Below, piece by piece: positions 7,315-13,381 of a DNA stretch of 64,000 bases; within the stretch, counting starts at the first letter, position 1; each line of letters starts with the position of its first letter. Under the pieces are notes generated by a model. That model made no database searches, was not told where the DNA came from, and worked only from the letters and a program-made list of their open reading frames with translations. The translations under genes were made by a program, and so were the position numbers. The stretch comes from Curvibacter lanceolatus ATCC 14669 (lineage in GTDB: Bacteria > Pseudomonadota > Gammaproteobacteria > Burkholderiales > Burkholderiaceae_C): positions 372,001-436,000 of the forward strand of contig NZ_KB906254.1 of NCBI RefSeq assembly GCF_000381265.1, written 5' to 3'.

Positions 7315-7341
7315 ATCCCCCTCGCAAGTGAAAGGGGGATT
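7314..7341 (+). promoter_or_regulatory. Hairpin that hides the ribosome site of the exported-protein gene
   Basis: AATCCCCCT (7314-7322) pairs perfectly with AGGGGGATT (7333-7341) across a 10-nt loop. The 3' arm contains the purine-rich AGGGGG site just before ATG 7344. No T-run follows, so translational control is more likely than termination. Confidence 0.55.
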
Positions 7342-7343
7342 CA

Positions 7344-7973
7344 ATGAAGATCTTTTGGGGTGCCGCTTTGTTGGCAGTCTCCTGCCTAGCAAGGGCTGAT
7401 GACTATAGTTCTTGTCTCATTGGCAATCTGTCTGGAGTTCAGAGCCAGCCAGCGCACTTGGCGGCCGTTCGGGTCTGCTTAGAGAGGTTTCCTGGCGGTT
7501 TCTATCAGGCCACAAAGGGTCTCGGTAGGGGGCTGCCGCTACTTACGCCGACATCCGATGAATGCACCGTTAAAAACGCAAAGTCAACGCTTTTTTCTGC
7601 TTCGGCCGCTTTGATTTCATCGGCATGCAAGTGTCTCTACGAGCCGGCTAGGTACAAGGGTGAGATGTGCGCCTATCCGCCTTTGGATTTAACCCACCAA
7701 TTTACTCTAGAAACCGATAGGGCTTCCGATTCGCCAGGAAAGCCTGGTGGGTTGCCCTTTGCAAAAGAATCCGCGCAGGAAACACTTCAACGGTATGCTG
7801 ATGGTGTCATCAAGCAATACCCATTCCTAGATCGCCCTGAGTACACCAAGGTGGTCAGCCTGATCGTTGCCGAAAGAGATCGACTGATGGCTCAAGGCGT
7901 GCCTGCACCCCAGGCGCTGCAGCGTGCCGCCGATGCGATAGCGCCGCAGTTTGATCCAGAAAAAAAGCGCTGA
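7344..7973 (+). CDS. Exported Cys-rich protein with a scaffold-like C-terminal domain
   Basis: A 209-aa protein with a clear signal peptide (MKIFWGAALLAVSCLARA, cut before DDYSS). The mature N-terminal part has six Cys (24, 45, 74, 95, 97, 109) in a pattern (SSCLIGNL, AVRVCLERF, SDECTVKNAK, SACKCLY) fitting disulfides. Residues 146-205 align without gaps to residues 195-254 of this phage's scaffold protein (25 of 60 identical). It lies between the Arc-like and antirepressor genes, bounded by a ribosome-site hairpin and a terminator, so it may be expressed in the lysogen as a cargo (moron) gene. Role unknown; superinfection exclusion is one possibility. Confidence 0.8.
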   Translation: MKIFWGAALLAVSCLARADDYSSCLIGNLSGVQSQPAHLAAVRVCLERFPGGFYQATKGLGRGLPLLTPTSDECTVKNAKSTLFSASAALISSACKCLYEPARYKGEMCAYPPLDLTHQFTLETDRASDSPGKPGGLPFAKESAQETLQRYADGVIKQYPFLDRPEYTKVVSLIVAERDRLMAQGVPAPQALQRAADAIAPQFDPEKKR

Positions 7974-7995
7974 AACAGCTGATCCGAATTCACCG

Positions 7996-8015
7996 CCCGC
8001 TCAACGCGGGTTTTT
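7996..8015 (+). terminator. Terminator after the exported-protein gene
   Basis: CCCGC-TCAAC-GCGGG followed by TTTTTC, 22 bases after the stop. It isolates the gene from the antirepressor downstream. Confidence 0.75.
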
Positions 8016-8152
8016 CATTTTCGCGTCCTGGTTTGCAAGGTTCATTTTTGCGATATACAATCGCGGGCTTTTTGTTTTGGCCCAACTGAAAAACATCAAT
8101 TAAATCAACAAGTTGCGCTTAACTTTTAATTGAATTTTTTTGTGGAAATAGG

Positions 8153-8182
8153 CTGACAAACACCCATTGACTCTGCTACATT
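8153..8182 (+). promoter_or_regulatory. Candidate antirepressor promoter
   Basis: -35 CTGACA (8153-8158), spacer 18, extended -10 TGCTACATT (TACATT 8177-8182). The dyad GACAC-N7-GTGTC lies just after the expected start. Confidence 0.5.
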
Positions 8183-8230
8183 CGCCACCGACCGCCTGAC
8201 ACATAACCAGTGTCCACATCGGCCAAGCCA

Positions 8231-8268
8231 AACAAAAAGCCACCAGACCCGCAAGGGCTTGGTGGCTT
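8231..8268 (-). terminator. Minus-strand terminator in the antirepressor leader
   Basis: AAGCCACCA (8237-8245) pairs with TGGTGGCTT (8260-8268), with an inner CCC-GCAA-GGG stem. On the minus strand it is followed by TTTGTTTGG. No minus-strand gene ends here, so it probably ends an antisense RNA. Confidence 0.6.
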
Positions 8269-8394
8269 GGAGTTGGCTTTCGCCGCTTTGCTGGACCTTC
8301 TTCGCGGGACGACCAGCAGAGCTTCTGTAGTTACAGCCAGTGATTGTAGCGCGAGCAGCGCCATCGCCAAGCTGTTCGTTTGAACAGGACTTTT

Positions 8395-9162
8395 ATGGGA
8401 CAACTCATCCCCTTCAGTTTCGACAACAAGACCATCCGTGTGATCGCAGATGAACGCGGGGAACCGCTCTTCGTCGGCAAAGACATCTGCGATGCGCTTG
8501 GATATGCCAACCACAACGACGCCTTTACCCGGCATTGCAAGGGGGTCGTGAAACGCTACCCCCTTCAGACTGCCGGCGGTTTGCAAGAGGTGCGCGTTCT
8601 CACCGAGGGAGACATGTTCCGCCTAGTGGTCAACAGCACCCTTCCTGCCGCCGAGGCCTTTGAACGCATGGTCTTTGACGAGATCCTGCCGACGATCCGC
8701 CGCACGGGTGGCTACGGCCAGGCCCAGCAGAGCAATCCGATCGCTCGCGTGATCGAGGCGGCAGGTGCCTTTGACCCCCTGATGAAGATCGCCCTGGCAA
8801 TCGGCTGTGACCAGAACACTGCGGCCATCTCAGCGAACCAGGCCATCGCCAAGCTGACCCACGTCAACCTGCTGGAGACCATCGACAAGACCCATCTTGT
8901 CGCACCGAACCAGGAGGCTGTCTACCTGACCCCCACCGAAATTGGTAAGCAGGTTGGCATCAGCAATCAGAAGGTCAATGCCAAGCTTGCCCAGCTCGGG
9001 CTGCAGATCAAGGTCGGAGGCCATTGGCTTCCTACGCCGGCAGGACGCGAGTTTGCCCGAACCCTCGACACCGGCAAGCGGCATCATGATGGAACACCAG
9101 TCCAGCAGGTAAAGTGGGCATCGACCGTGATCGACCTGATCGCAACGGCTCAAGCCGCGTAA
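8395..9162 (+). CDS. BRO-N domain antirepressor (Ant-like)
   Basis: A 255-aa protein with an N-terminal BRO/KilA-type domain (residues about 1-105: FSFDNKTIRVIADERGEPLF, DICDALGYANHNDAF, LTEGDMFRLVVNSTLP, FERMVFDEILPTIRRTGGYG) and a C-terminal winged-helix-like part (LTPTEIGKQVGISNQKVNAK, LPTPAGREFARTL) seen in phage antirepressors. It should bind and inactivate a repressor. ATG 8395 follows AACAGGACTTTT; an in-frame TTG at 8380 is less likely. Lying between ribbon-helix-helix genes and an XRE repressor that lacks a cleavable domain, it is the likely induction switch. Confidence 0.85.
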   Translation: MGQLIPFSFDNKTIRVIADERGEPLFVGKDICDALGYANHNDAFTRHCKGVVKRYPLQTAGGLQEVRVLTEGDMFRLVVNSTLPAAEAFERMVFDEILPTIRRTGGYGQAQQSNPIARVIEAAGAFDPLMKIALAIGCDQNTAAISANQAIAKLTHVNLLETIDKTHLVAPNQEAVYLTPTEIGKQVGISNQKVNAKLAQLGLQIKVGGHWLPTPAGREFARTLDTGKRHHDGTPVQQVKWASTVIDLIATAQAA

Positions 9163-9184
9163 CTCGCAACTCAGCCATCGCCAA

Positions 9185-9207
9185 GCCCGCCCTGAGCGGG
9201 CTTTTTT
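9185..9207 (+). terminator. Bidirectional terminator between antirepressor and repressor
   Basis: GCCCGC-CCTGA-GCGGGC followed by TTTTTT. It separates the convergent antirepressor and repressor genes; the repressor stop overlaps its right edge. Confidence 0.8.
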
Positions 9208-9634
9208 ATGAGTCCGATTGATTCCCGAGGTGCTGACTGGCGGAAATCAGTGCTTCAAGCGTTTTGGCGGCATCGGCTGAGCTCATAGTGCCGGCGGCCC
9301 ACTTCCCGAGGGTGGCGCGGCCAGCCGCCTGAATTTCTGGCGTCATTTTTGCCAGGTGCATATCCAAGGCCCCCAGGCTTTGCAGCATGCTTGGCGAGTC
9401 TTCCTGCTGGCTGGGCGCCTCATTGCCACTTCGCGGTGGCGCGCCCGTTTTTAGCCAGTCAGGGCTTACCCCCAGAGCTCTTGCAATGCTGAGCAGCTCG
9501 CGGGGCTCATCTCGTATTCCGGACTCCACATTCCCAATGGTGCCCTGGCTCACGCCGGCGGCAGACGCAAGCACGCCTTGAGACCAACCTTTGGCCTTGC
9601 GTGCTTCCCTCATGCGTGAACCGATCGTTTCCAT
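9206..9634 (-). CDS. XRE-family phage repressor (CI-like, no protease domain)
   Basis: A 142-aa DNA-binding protein. Helix-turn-helix residues about 1-60: IGSRMREARKAKGWSQ, LASAAGVSQGTIGNVESG, LLSIARALGVSPDWLKTG. The C-terminal part is a helical stretch (GALDMHLAKMTPEIQ ... AAKTLEALISASQHL) without the Ser/Lys peptidase of CI/LexA repressors, so RecA-stimulated self-cleavage is not expected. ATG 9634 (METIGSRM) fits the family start; upstream codons run into the operators. It faces the Cro/YdaS-like gene across OR, and the same operator controls PL. It probably binds all four sites. Confidence 0.88.
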   Translation of the reverse strand: METIGSRMREARKAKGWSQGVLASAAGVSQGTIGNVESGIRDEPRELLSIARALGVSPDWLKTGAPPRSGNEAPSQQEDSPSMLQSLGALDMHLAKMTPEIQAAGRATLGKWAAGTMSSADAAKTLEALISASQHLGNQSDS

Positions 9635-9649
9635 ATTTGCTATCTTGAC

Positions 9650-9663
9650 AACACGATGGTGTT
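9650..9663 (+). promoter_or_regulatory. Right operator OR2
   Basis: AACACGATGGTGTT, a degenerate copy of the operator, 23 bp centre-to-centre from OR1. It lies between the repressor start and the PR -35. Confidence 0.65.
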
Positions 9664-9689
9664 TGCAAATCAATCACGAACGTGATAAA
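9662..9689 (+). promoter_or_regulatory. Rightward early promoter PR
   Basis: -35 TTTGCA (9662-9667), spacer 16, -10 GATAAA (9684-9689), placed relative to the operators exactly as in PL (…CGTGATAA…). It reads into the Cro/YdaS-like gene at 9700. The short 5' leader gives the start no strong ribosome site. Confidence 0.65.
9673..9686 (+). promoter_or_regulatory. Right operator OR1
   Basis: ATCACGAACGTGAT, with perfect 6-bp arms. It overlaps the PR -10 and matches OL1 in 13 of 14 bases. Confidence 0.85.
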
Positions 9690-9699
9690 TTGCGGCTCC

Positions 9700-9915
9700 A
9701 TGAACATACTCGACACCGCAATCCAAGCCGAAGGGGGCGTTGGCAATCTCGCCAAAGCCTTGGGTATCGGTCAATCGAACGTCAGTAACTGGCGTGGGCG
9801 CGGCATCCCCCGTGGGTGGCAAACCGTGCTGCTTGACCGATACGGACCCAACAAGACCCAGGCGGCCGATGGGAAGAAGCGCCGGGCCAGAACTCAACAA
9901 ACGATCGGGGCCTGA
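9700..9915 (+). CDS. Cro/YdaS-like DNA-binding protein
   Basis: A 71-aa helix-turn-helix protein (MNILDTAIQAEGGVGNLAKA, LGIGQSNVSNWRGRGIPRG, WQTVLLDRYG) of the YdaS/Cro type that takes the Cro position in many prophages. It is the first gene behind PR and diverges from the repressor, so it should compete for the shared operators and push the switch to lytic growth. ATG 9700 is the family-like start. The tail is basic (KKRRAR). Confidence 0.82.
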   Translation: MNILDTAIQAEGGVGNLAKALGIGQSNVSNWRGRGIPRGWQTVLLDRYGPNKTQAADGKKRRARTQQTIGA

Positions 9916-9974
9916 GATGGCATCTCTCGCAATCCTCATGCCTGGCGCCCATCGGCTGGTCAGCTTTACCCAGC

Positions 9975-10256
9975 TCACAAGCCCATTGCTCGAAGCATCA
10001 GCTCGGTCACTTCCCGTGTCTCGTCGCCCATCAGCTGAGACAGGGCTGCCGACACCCCTGGTGCGGTTGCTTTCTCTGCTCGATCGCGCCGGCCCTGGGC
10101 CCACTGTTCCAGAAACACCGATCCGCCTGGAGTTGTCGCCAGCTGAAGTGCGAGCTCTTGGGCTGCCTGCAGGTGGATCTTCGAAGCGAGCTCTCTCCTG
10201 ATGTTCGCCATCAATTCTTCCGTCAATGGCGCCGTGGGCTTGATTGCCAGATCCAT
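9975..10256 (-). CDS. Hypothetical helical protein, antisense to the right operon
   Basis: A 93-aa, mostly helical protein (LTEELMANIRRELASKIHLQ, AAQELALQLATTPGG, VSAALSQLMGDETREVTELM) with normal phage codon use and a purine-rich ribosome site (AAGGAAAAGGAAACGCTC). It is not recognised. It is the only minus-strand gene within the rightward early operon, between the Cro-like gene and the gene at 10294, so it must have its own promoter and would be expressed when PR is off. Confidence 0.6.
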   Translation of the reverse strand: MDLAIKPTAPLTEELMANIRRELASKIHLQAAQELALQLATTPGGSVFLEQWAQGRRDRAEKATAPGVSAALSQLMGDETREVTELMLRAMGL

Positions 10257-10293
10257 GAGCGTTTCCTTTTCCTTTTTTCCCAGTGAGGCCTGA

Positions 10294-10572
10294 ATGAGTC
10301 ACTCCGACCAAAGCCAAACCCCTGCTGGATTCTTTGCCAGAGGCGACCGCGCCACGGCTCAATCCAACGCCGAATTGCGTCAGCAGGTGCCCGTTGAGCT
10401 GCTTCAGATCTTTGATGCAGTCTCGATCGCCCGAAACATGCCCCGGCACGAACTCGTGCACCAAGTCTTGGCGAAGCAGGCTGATCAATGGATGCATGAG
10501 TCAACTTTGCTTCAGCGAGTCACGCGGGGCAATCCGGCGTTCTCGGAAGCCGATGGAGGTGACCGCGCATGA
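10294..10572 (+). CDS. Hypothetical phage protein
   Basis: A 92-aa protein with a helical middle (NAELRQQVPVELLQIFDAVS, HELVHQVLAKQADQWMHEST). CAGTGAGGCCTGA precedes ATG 10294. It overlaps the next gene by 4 bases and opens the run of small rightward early genes. No family is recognised; position behind cro is that of cII-type or replication-region regulators, but no HTH is clear. Confidence 0.6.
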   Translation: MSHSDQSQTPAGFFARGDRATAQSNAELRQQVPVELLQIFDAVSIARNMPRHELVHQVLAKQADQWMHESTLLQRVTRGNPAFSEADGGDRA

Positions 10573-10760
10573 GCCTCATCTACCCGCACAACCTCTCGGT
10601 TGAGGCCATGGCCCAGCGCGATGCCCTTGATGCCCACCACGGCCATGCCGTGAGCAACCCTTACCCCGTTTGCCATCCAGACCACCACGTCTGGCAGGCC
10701 GCCTTCAATTCCCGCCTGCTGGAGTTGGGGCATGCACAACTTGTCGCGGAGGCCGCATGA
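10569..10760 (+). CDS. Small hypothetical phage protein
   Basis: A 63-aa protein with several His and a Trp (DALDAHHGHAVSNPYPV, HPDHHVWQAAFNSRLLELGH). ATG overlaps the upstream stop, and its own stop overlaps the next start. Function unknown. Confidence 0.55.
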   Translation: MSLIYPHNLSVEAMAQRDALDAHHGHAVSNPYPVCHPDHHVWQAAFNSRLLELGHAQLVAEAA

Positions 10761-10858
10761 AGCTGTATTGGCAATCCCCGATGTTCTTCCGCCGTGGCGG
10801 CCTGTTCCTCAAGGTGGGCAACAAGCGCATGCGCCTCATTCCATGGGGGCCGGTATGA
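10757..10858 (+). CDS. Very small basic protein (33 aa)
   Basis: MKLYWQSPMFFRRGGLFLKV then a short basic/hydrophobic tail. It is too short to be called by length filters, but it is linked by ATGA overlaps at both ends (10757-10760 and 10855-10858), has a GCGGAGGCCGC ribosome site, and fills the gap between two credible genes. Function unknown. Confidence 0.5.
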   Translation: MKLYWQSPMFFRRGGLFLKVGNKRMRLIPWGPV

Positions 10859-11049
10859 ACGCCTTCGTCCGCTCCGACAAGCCCAGCGTCATGAACAACA
10901 GCCAGACCCGCAAGCGCGAAGCCTGCATCCGGCTGCACCTGGGCCGGCCCGACTACCTCAAGCCGAAGAACGCCGGGAATTTTTCAATTGACCCGAACCC
11001 CCAGGCCACGGTCGACAAGCGCCGCGCGCTGGTTTACGGAGGCATCTGA
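10855..11049 (+). CDS. Small hypothetical phage protein
   Basis: A 64-aa basic protein (MNAFVRSDKPSVMNNSQTRK, LHLGRPDYLKPKNAGNFSI). Start and stop overlap the neighbours (ATGA and TGATG). Not recognised. Confidence 0.5.
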   Translation: MNAFVRSDKPSVMNNSQTRKREACIRLHLGRPDYLKPKNAGNFSIDPNPQATVDKRRALVYGGI

Positions 11050-11321
11050 TGCCGCACCTCAACGCCTTCCAGTTGGTGCACCCCCGTGGGCCAGATGCCC
11101 CCGCCGCCATCCCGCTGAATCCGAATGGCCTTGGCCGATCTGTCGACCAGTTGACCCTCGATGGGTCGCTGATCAAGACCTGGCCAACGCTGATGACGGC
11201 CGCGCGCTCCATCTCGCCCACGGCGCCCCGGTCCTACCTGGGCGGTATCAGCAACTGCGTGCGCGGTGTCTCTCTCACTGCCCACGGGTTCAAGTGGCGC
11301 TATGCCGAAAGGAAGTCCTGA
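11049..11321 (+). CDS. Hypothetical phage protein
   Basis: A 90-aa protein beginning MPHLNAFQLVHPRGPDAP and ending GVSLTAHGFKWRYAERKS. TGATG overlaps at both ends make a tight translational chain with the 64-aa gene and the O-like gene. Unknown function; the frame is supported by position and codon use rather than similarity. Confidence 0.5.
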   Translation: MPHLNAFQLVHPRGPDAPAAIPLNPNGLGRSVDQLTLDGSLIKTWPTLMTAARSISPTAPRSYLGGISNCVRGVSLTAHGFKWRYAERKS

Positions 11322-12307
11322 TGGCCGGAATGGACTGGTTTCGCTGGCACCACGGATCCGTCACGGATCCCAAGTTTCAGTTGATTGCCAAAAAGACAAA
11401 TAGCAATGCCGCCGAGGTCATCGCCGTGTGGGCCGTGTTCCTTGAAGCGGCCAGCCAGTCGGAGGAGCGCGGACGCCTCGGCAAAGTTGACTTTGAAGCA
11501 ATCGACTGCCTTCTGGGCCTGGATGAAGGCCAAACCGATCGGATCCACGCAGCAATGACAGAACGCGGCCTGCTGGAGTGCGGCCTGATCTCCCGCTGGG
11601 AAAAGCGCCAACCAAAGCGCGAGCGCGAGGACAACACCAGCACTGAGCGCTCTCGCAACAGCCGTGCGCGCAAGTCAGCCATGGAGGCATGCAACACCGA
11701 AGCGCAGATCGCATCGGCCGAAGCCGCCAGCTCCGCAGAAGCATCACCATCCGATGCAAGCAACACCGATGCAACGCCATGCAACGCCACGCAACACCAA
11801 AACCAGCATGGCAGCACCAGCACCAACCAGGAAACACCTAGAGAAGAGAAGAGTAGAGAAGAAGAGATAAGGGAAACAAAGGAAGGGAGTGCTACACGCA
11901 AGCGTTCCGCACCACCTCCTGCACGACCCGACGATGTGACCGAGCAGGTTTGGGCCGACTGGATGGCGCTTCGCAAGGCCAAACGAGCGCCGGTGAGCGA
12001 AACCGTTTTGTCCGGCGCCAGGTCCGAGGCCACCAAGGCTTTTCTCTCGCTCGACCGATTTTTGGCGATCTGGTGCACGCGTGGCAGCCAGGGCCTGCAG
12101 GCCGACTGGCTTCGGCCTGAGGAATGTGGTCGACCCGTGGCAAGTCAGCAAAGACCAGTTGCTGCCGAGCCGGCTTGGAGGACCGAGCAGCGCCTGCGAA
12201 TGCAGCAAGCAGCCCCGGGCGTCGCAGCGCGCCCCATGACCCAACCCCAACAACCCGATTTCATTGACGTGGAGGCCCATGATGCCCATGCCGCTCGCTT
12301 GGCTTGA
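11321..12307 (+). CDS. Phage replication initiator (O-like)
   Basis: A 328-aa protein. The N-terminal domain (MDWFRWHHGSVTDPKFQLIA, EVIAVWAVFLEAASQSEERG, LLGLDEGQTDRIHAAMTERG) looks like the winged-helix part of phage replication initiators. A long low-complexity linker (Ser, Thr, Asn, Gln, Glu) follows, then a C-terminal domain (EQVWADWMALRKAKRAPV, SLDRFLAIWCTRGSQGLQAD) found in O/DnaT-like phage proteins. The P-like gene overlaps its end, as in lambda O-P. The linker is also where an origin would lie in lambda; it contains short CAACACC / ATGCAA repeats (about 11690-11800). Confidence 0.75.
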   Translation: MAGMDWFRWHHGSVTDPKFQLIAKKTNSNAAEVIAVWAVFLEAASQSEERGRLGKVDFEAIDCLLGLDEGQTDRIHAAMTERGLLECGLISRWEKRQPKREREDNTSTERSRNSRARKSAMEACNTEAQIASAEAASSAEASPSDASNTDATPCNATQHQNQHGSTSTNQETPREEKSREEEIRETKEGSATRKRSAPPPARPDDVTEQVWADWMALRKAKRAPVSETVLSGARSEATKAFLSLDRFLAIWCTRGSQGLQADWLRPEECGRPVASQQRPVAAEPAWRTEQRLRMQQAAPGVAARPMTQPQQPDFIDVEAHDAHAARLA

Positions 12308-12731
12308 CCGAATTTTTGACAAGTTGACCGTGACCTACGGATCGGCATTCTTGGATCGTTGGCGTGATGTGGACATCGCCAAAGTGAAAACCGATTGGCT
12401 CGATGTGCTTGATGGCATGGAAAAGCACCCAGAAGCAATCGCCTTTGCGTTGCAGAACCTGACCGAGAAGCCTCCCACCGTCATTGAGTTTCGAAACCTG
12501 TGCCGCCGTGCGCCGATGCCCGAGGCTCCTCGCCTTGAGGCGCCGAAGGCTGATCCCGAACGTATCAAGGCCGAAATCGCCAAGCTGGGCCCAGTGCGCG
12601 AAGCTGTCATCCGCACCGGAGGTGCCGATCCAAAAGCCTGGGCGAAGCGCCTGATGGACCGCCACAACGCTGGTGAGAAGCTGAACCCCATCCAGATTCG
12701 ATTTGCCCGCGAAGCGTTGGAGCCAGCATGA
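12279..12731 (+). CDS. Replication protein P-like (helicase loader)
   Basis: A 150-aa protein with the lambda P family pattern: WLDRIFDKLTVTYGSAFLDRW, VKTDWLDVLDGMEKHPEAI, EKPPTVIEFRNLCRRAP. P proteins recruit the host DnaB helicase to the origin. ATG 12279 has GTGGAGGCCC upstream and overlaps the O-like gene by 29 bases. The C-terminal part (GGADPKAWAKRLMDRHNAGE) is shared by P-like proteins of Burkholderiales phages. Confidence 0.8.
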   Translation: MMPMPLAWLDRIFDKLTVTYGSAFLDRWRDVDIAKVKTDWLDVLDGMEKHPEAIAFALQNLTEKPPTVIEFRNLCRRAPMPEAPRLEAPKADPERIKAEIAKLGPVREAVIRTGGADPKAWAKRLMDRHNAGEKLNPIQIRFAREALEPA

Positions 12732-12949
12732 GCCCGAACCAAACCCCGACCGCGCGCCAGATCTGCACCGGCTTGGTCAACGCCCAATTTCAGGCCCAGC
12801 AGCACGCTATCTGGCTTCGGACCGCCCAAGGTATTGATGCCGATGTGATCGGCCGCTCTGCGAATGCCTGGATTCAAATTCGGGCCGATTTGCAGGCTGC
12901 CCTGGCCCGGAATTGCGCCGCCAACGATTCTTTGCTGGGGGTCATGTGA
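12728..12949 (+). CDS. Small hypothetical phage protein
   Basis: A 73-aa helical protein (ARQICTGLVNAQFQAQQHAI, IGRSANAWIQIRADLQAALA). Its ATG overlaps the stop of the P-like gene, its stop overlaps the next start (GTGA). Function unknown. Confidence 0.55.
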   Translation: MSPNQTPTARQICTGLVNAQFQAQQHAIWLRTAQGIDADVIGRSANAWIQIRADLQAALARNCAANDSLLGVM

Positions 12950-13158
12950 CATGCCTGACCTGCAAAAACTGGGCTCCAAAGGAGTCCCCGCCAATGGCTC
13001 GACAGGGCTTTGCGCGCTGCACGCTGGGCCCGGCCTGGCGCTTTCTCCCGACCGACGCGGTTTGCAAGAAGCAGGCCCCGTTACCACCCGCCCAGGAATC
13101 TGCCCGCGTTCGGTGGGCCGCCGGGTTGTTCAAAGAACCAAAGAGCAATGGGGGCTGA
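12946..13158 (+). CDS. Small zinc-finger-like phage protein
   Basis: A 70-aa protein starting at GTG 12946 (overlapping the upstream stop). The Cys pattern CLTCKNWAPKESP ... ARQGFARCTLGPAWRFLPTDAVC is typical of a widespread phage family with a four-Cys zinc site. No function is established. No ATG in a suitable place exists in this frame, which supports the GTG. Confidence 0.65.
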   Translation: MTCLTCKNWAPKESPPMARQGFARCTLGPAWRFLPTDAVCKKQAPLPPAQESARVRWAAGLFKEPKSNGG

Positions 13159-13159
13159 A

Positions 13160-13381
13160 ATGAAGCGAACTGTGTTCCCGAAAGAGATCCAGTGCGACGG
13201 CAAGCACCGGTTTGACAACCGAGGCATGGCCGCCAAGGTGGCCAAGCGCCGCCGCCGTGGTGACGACACCCGCCTGGAGGCGTATTCATGCGCCCACTGC
13301 GGCGGCTGGCACCTGGGTCACACTGCGTCCCACTTGCCGAAGTCGGCAACGCTGCTGCGTGGCGGGAGGCCCCGGGCATGA
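13160..13381 (+). CDS. Small zinc-finger-like phage protein
   Basis: A 73-aa basic protein with KHRFDNRGMAAKVAKRRRR and CAHCGGWHLGH, a CxxC...H-type zinc motif found in small phage proteins next to RusA. GGGGGCTGAA precedes ATG 13160. Possibly nucleic-acid binding. Confidence 0.65.
   Translation: MKRTVFPKEIQCDGKHRFDNRGMAAKVAKRRRRGDDTRLEAYSCAHCGGWHLGHTASHLPKSATLLRGGRPRA

Larger units (their letters stand above)
8016..8394. other. Non-coding control region in front of the antirepressor
   Basis: No gene is seen in 379 bases. It starts with an AT-rich part containing a GGTTCAT half-site (8039-8045), then a promoter (8153-8182), an inverted repeat GACAC-N7-GTGTC (8198-8214), a minus-strand terminator hairpin (8237-8268), a CTG-N10-CAG sequence (8325-8340) and the antirepressor ribosome site. 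The predicted mRNA leader is about 200 nt. Confidence 0.5.

Noticed and set aside
8196..8212. SOS box at CTGACACATAACCAG before the antirepressor
   Set aside because: The spacing between CTG and CAG is 9, not 10, bases; it is better described as a GACAC-N7-GTGTC dyad.
8360..9186. GCCATCGCCAAGC three times, twice flanking the antirepressor gene (8360 and 9174) and once inside (8842)
   Set aside because: Looked like flanking repeats of a mobile cassette, but the sequence encodes a common Ala-Ile-Ala-Lys motif and occurs elsewhere in high-GC DNA; no target duplication or inverted ends are seen.
11690..11810. Iteron origin in the O-like gene (ATGCAACACC-type repeats)
   Set aside because: The repeats are short and irregular and follow from Asn/Thr/Ala/Ser-rich coding; they may be part of an origin as in lambda but do not meet a clear iteron pattern.
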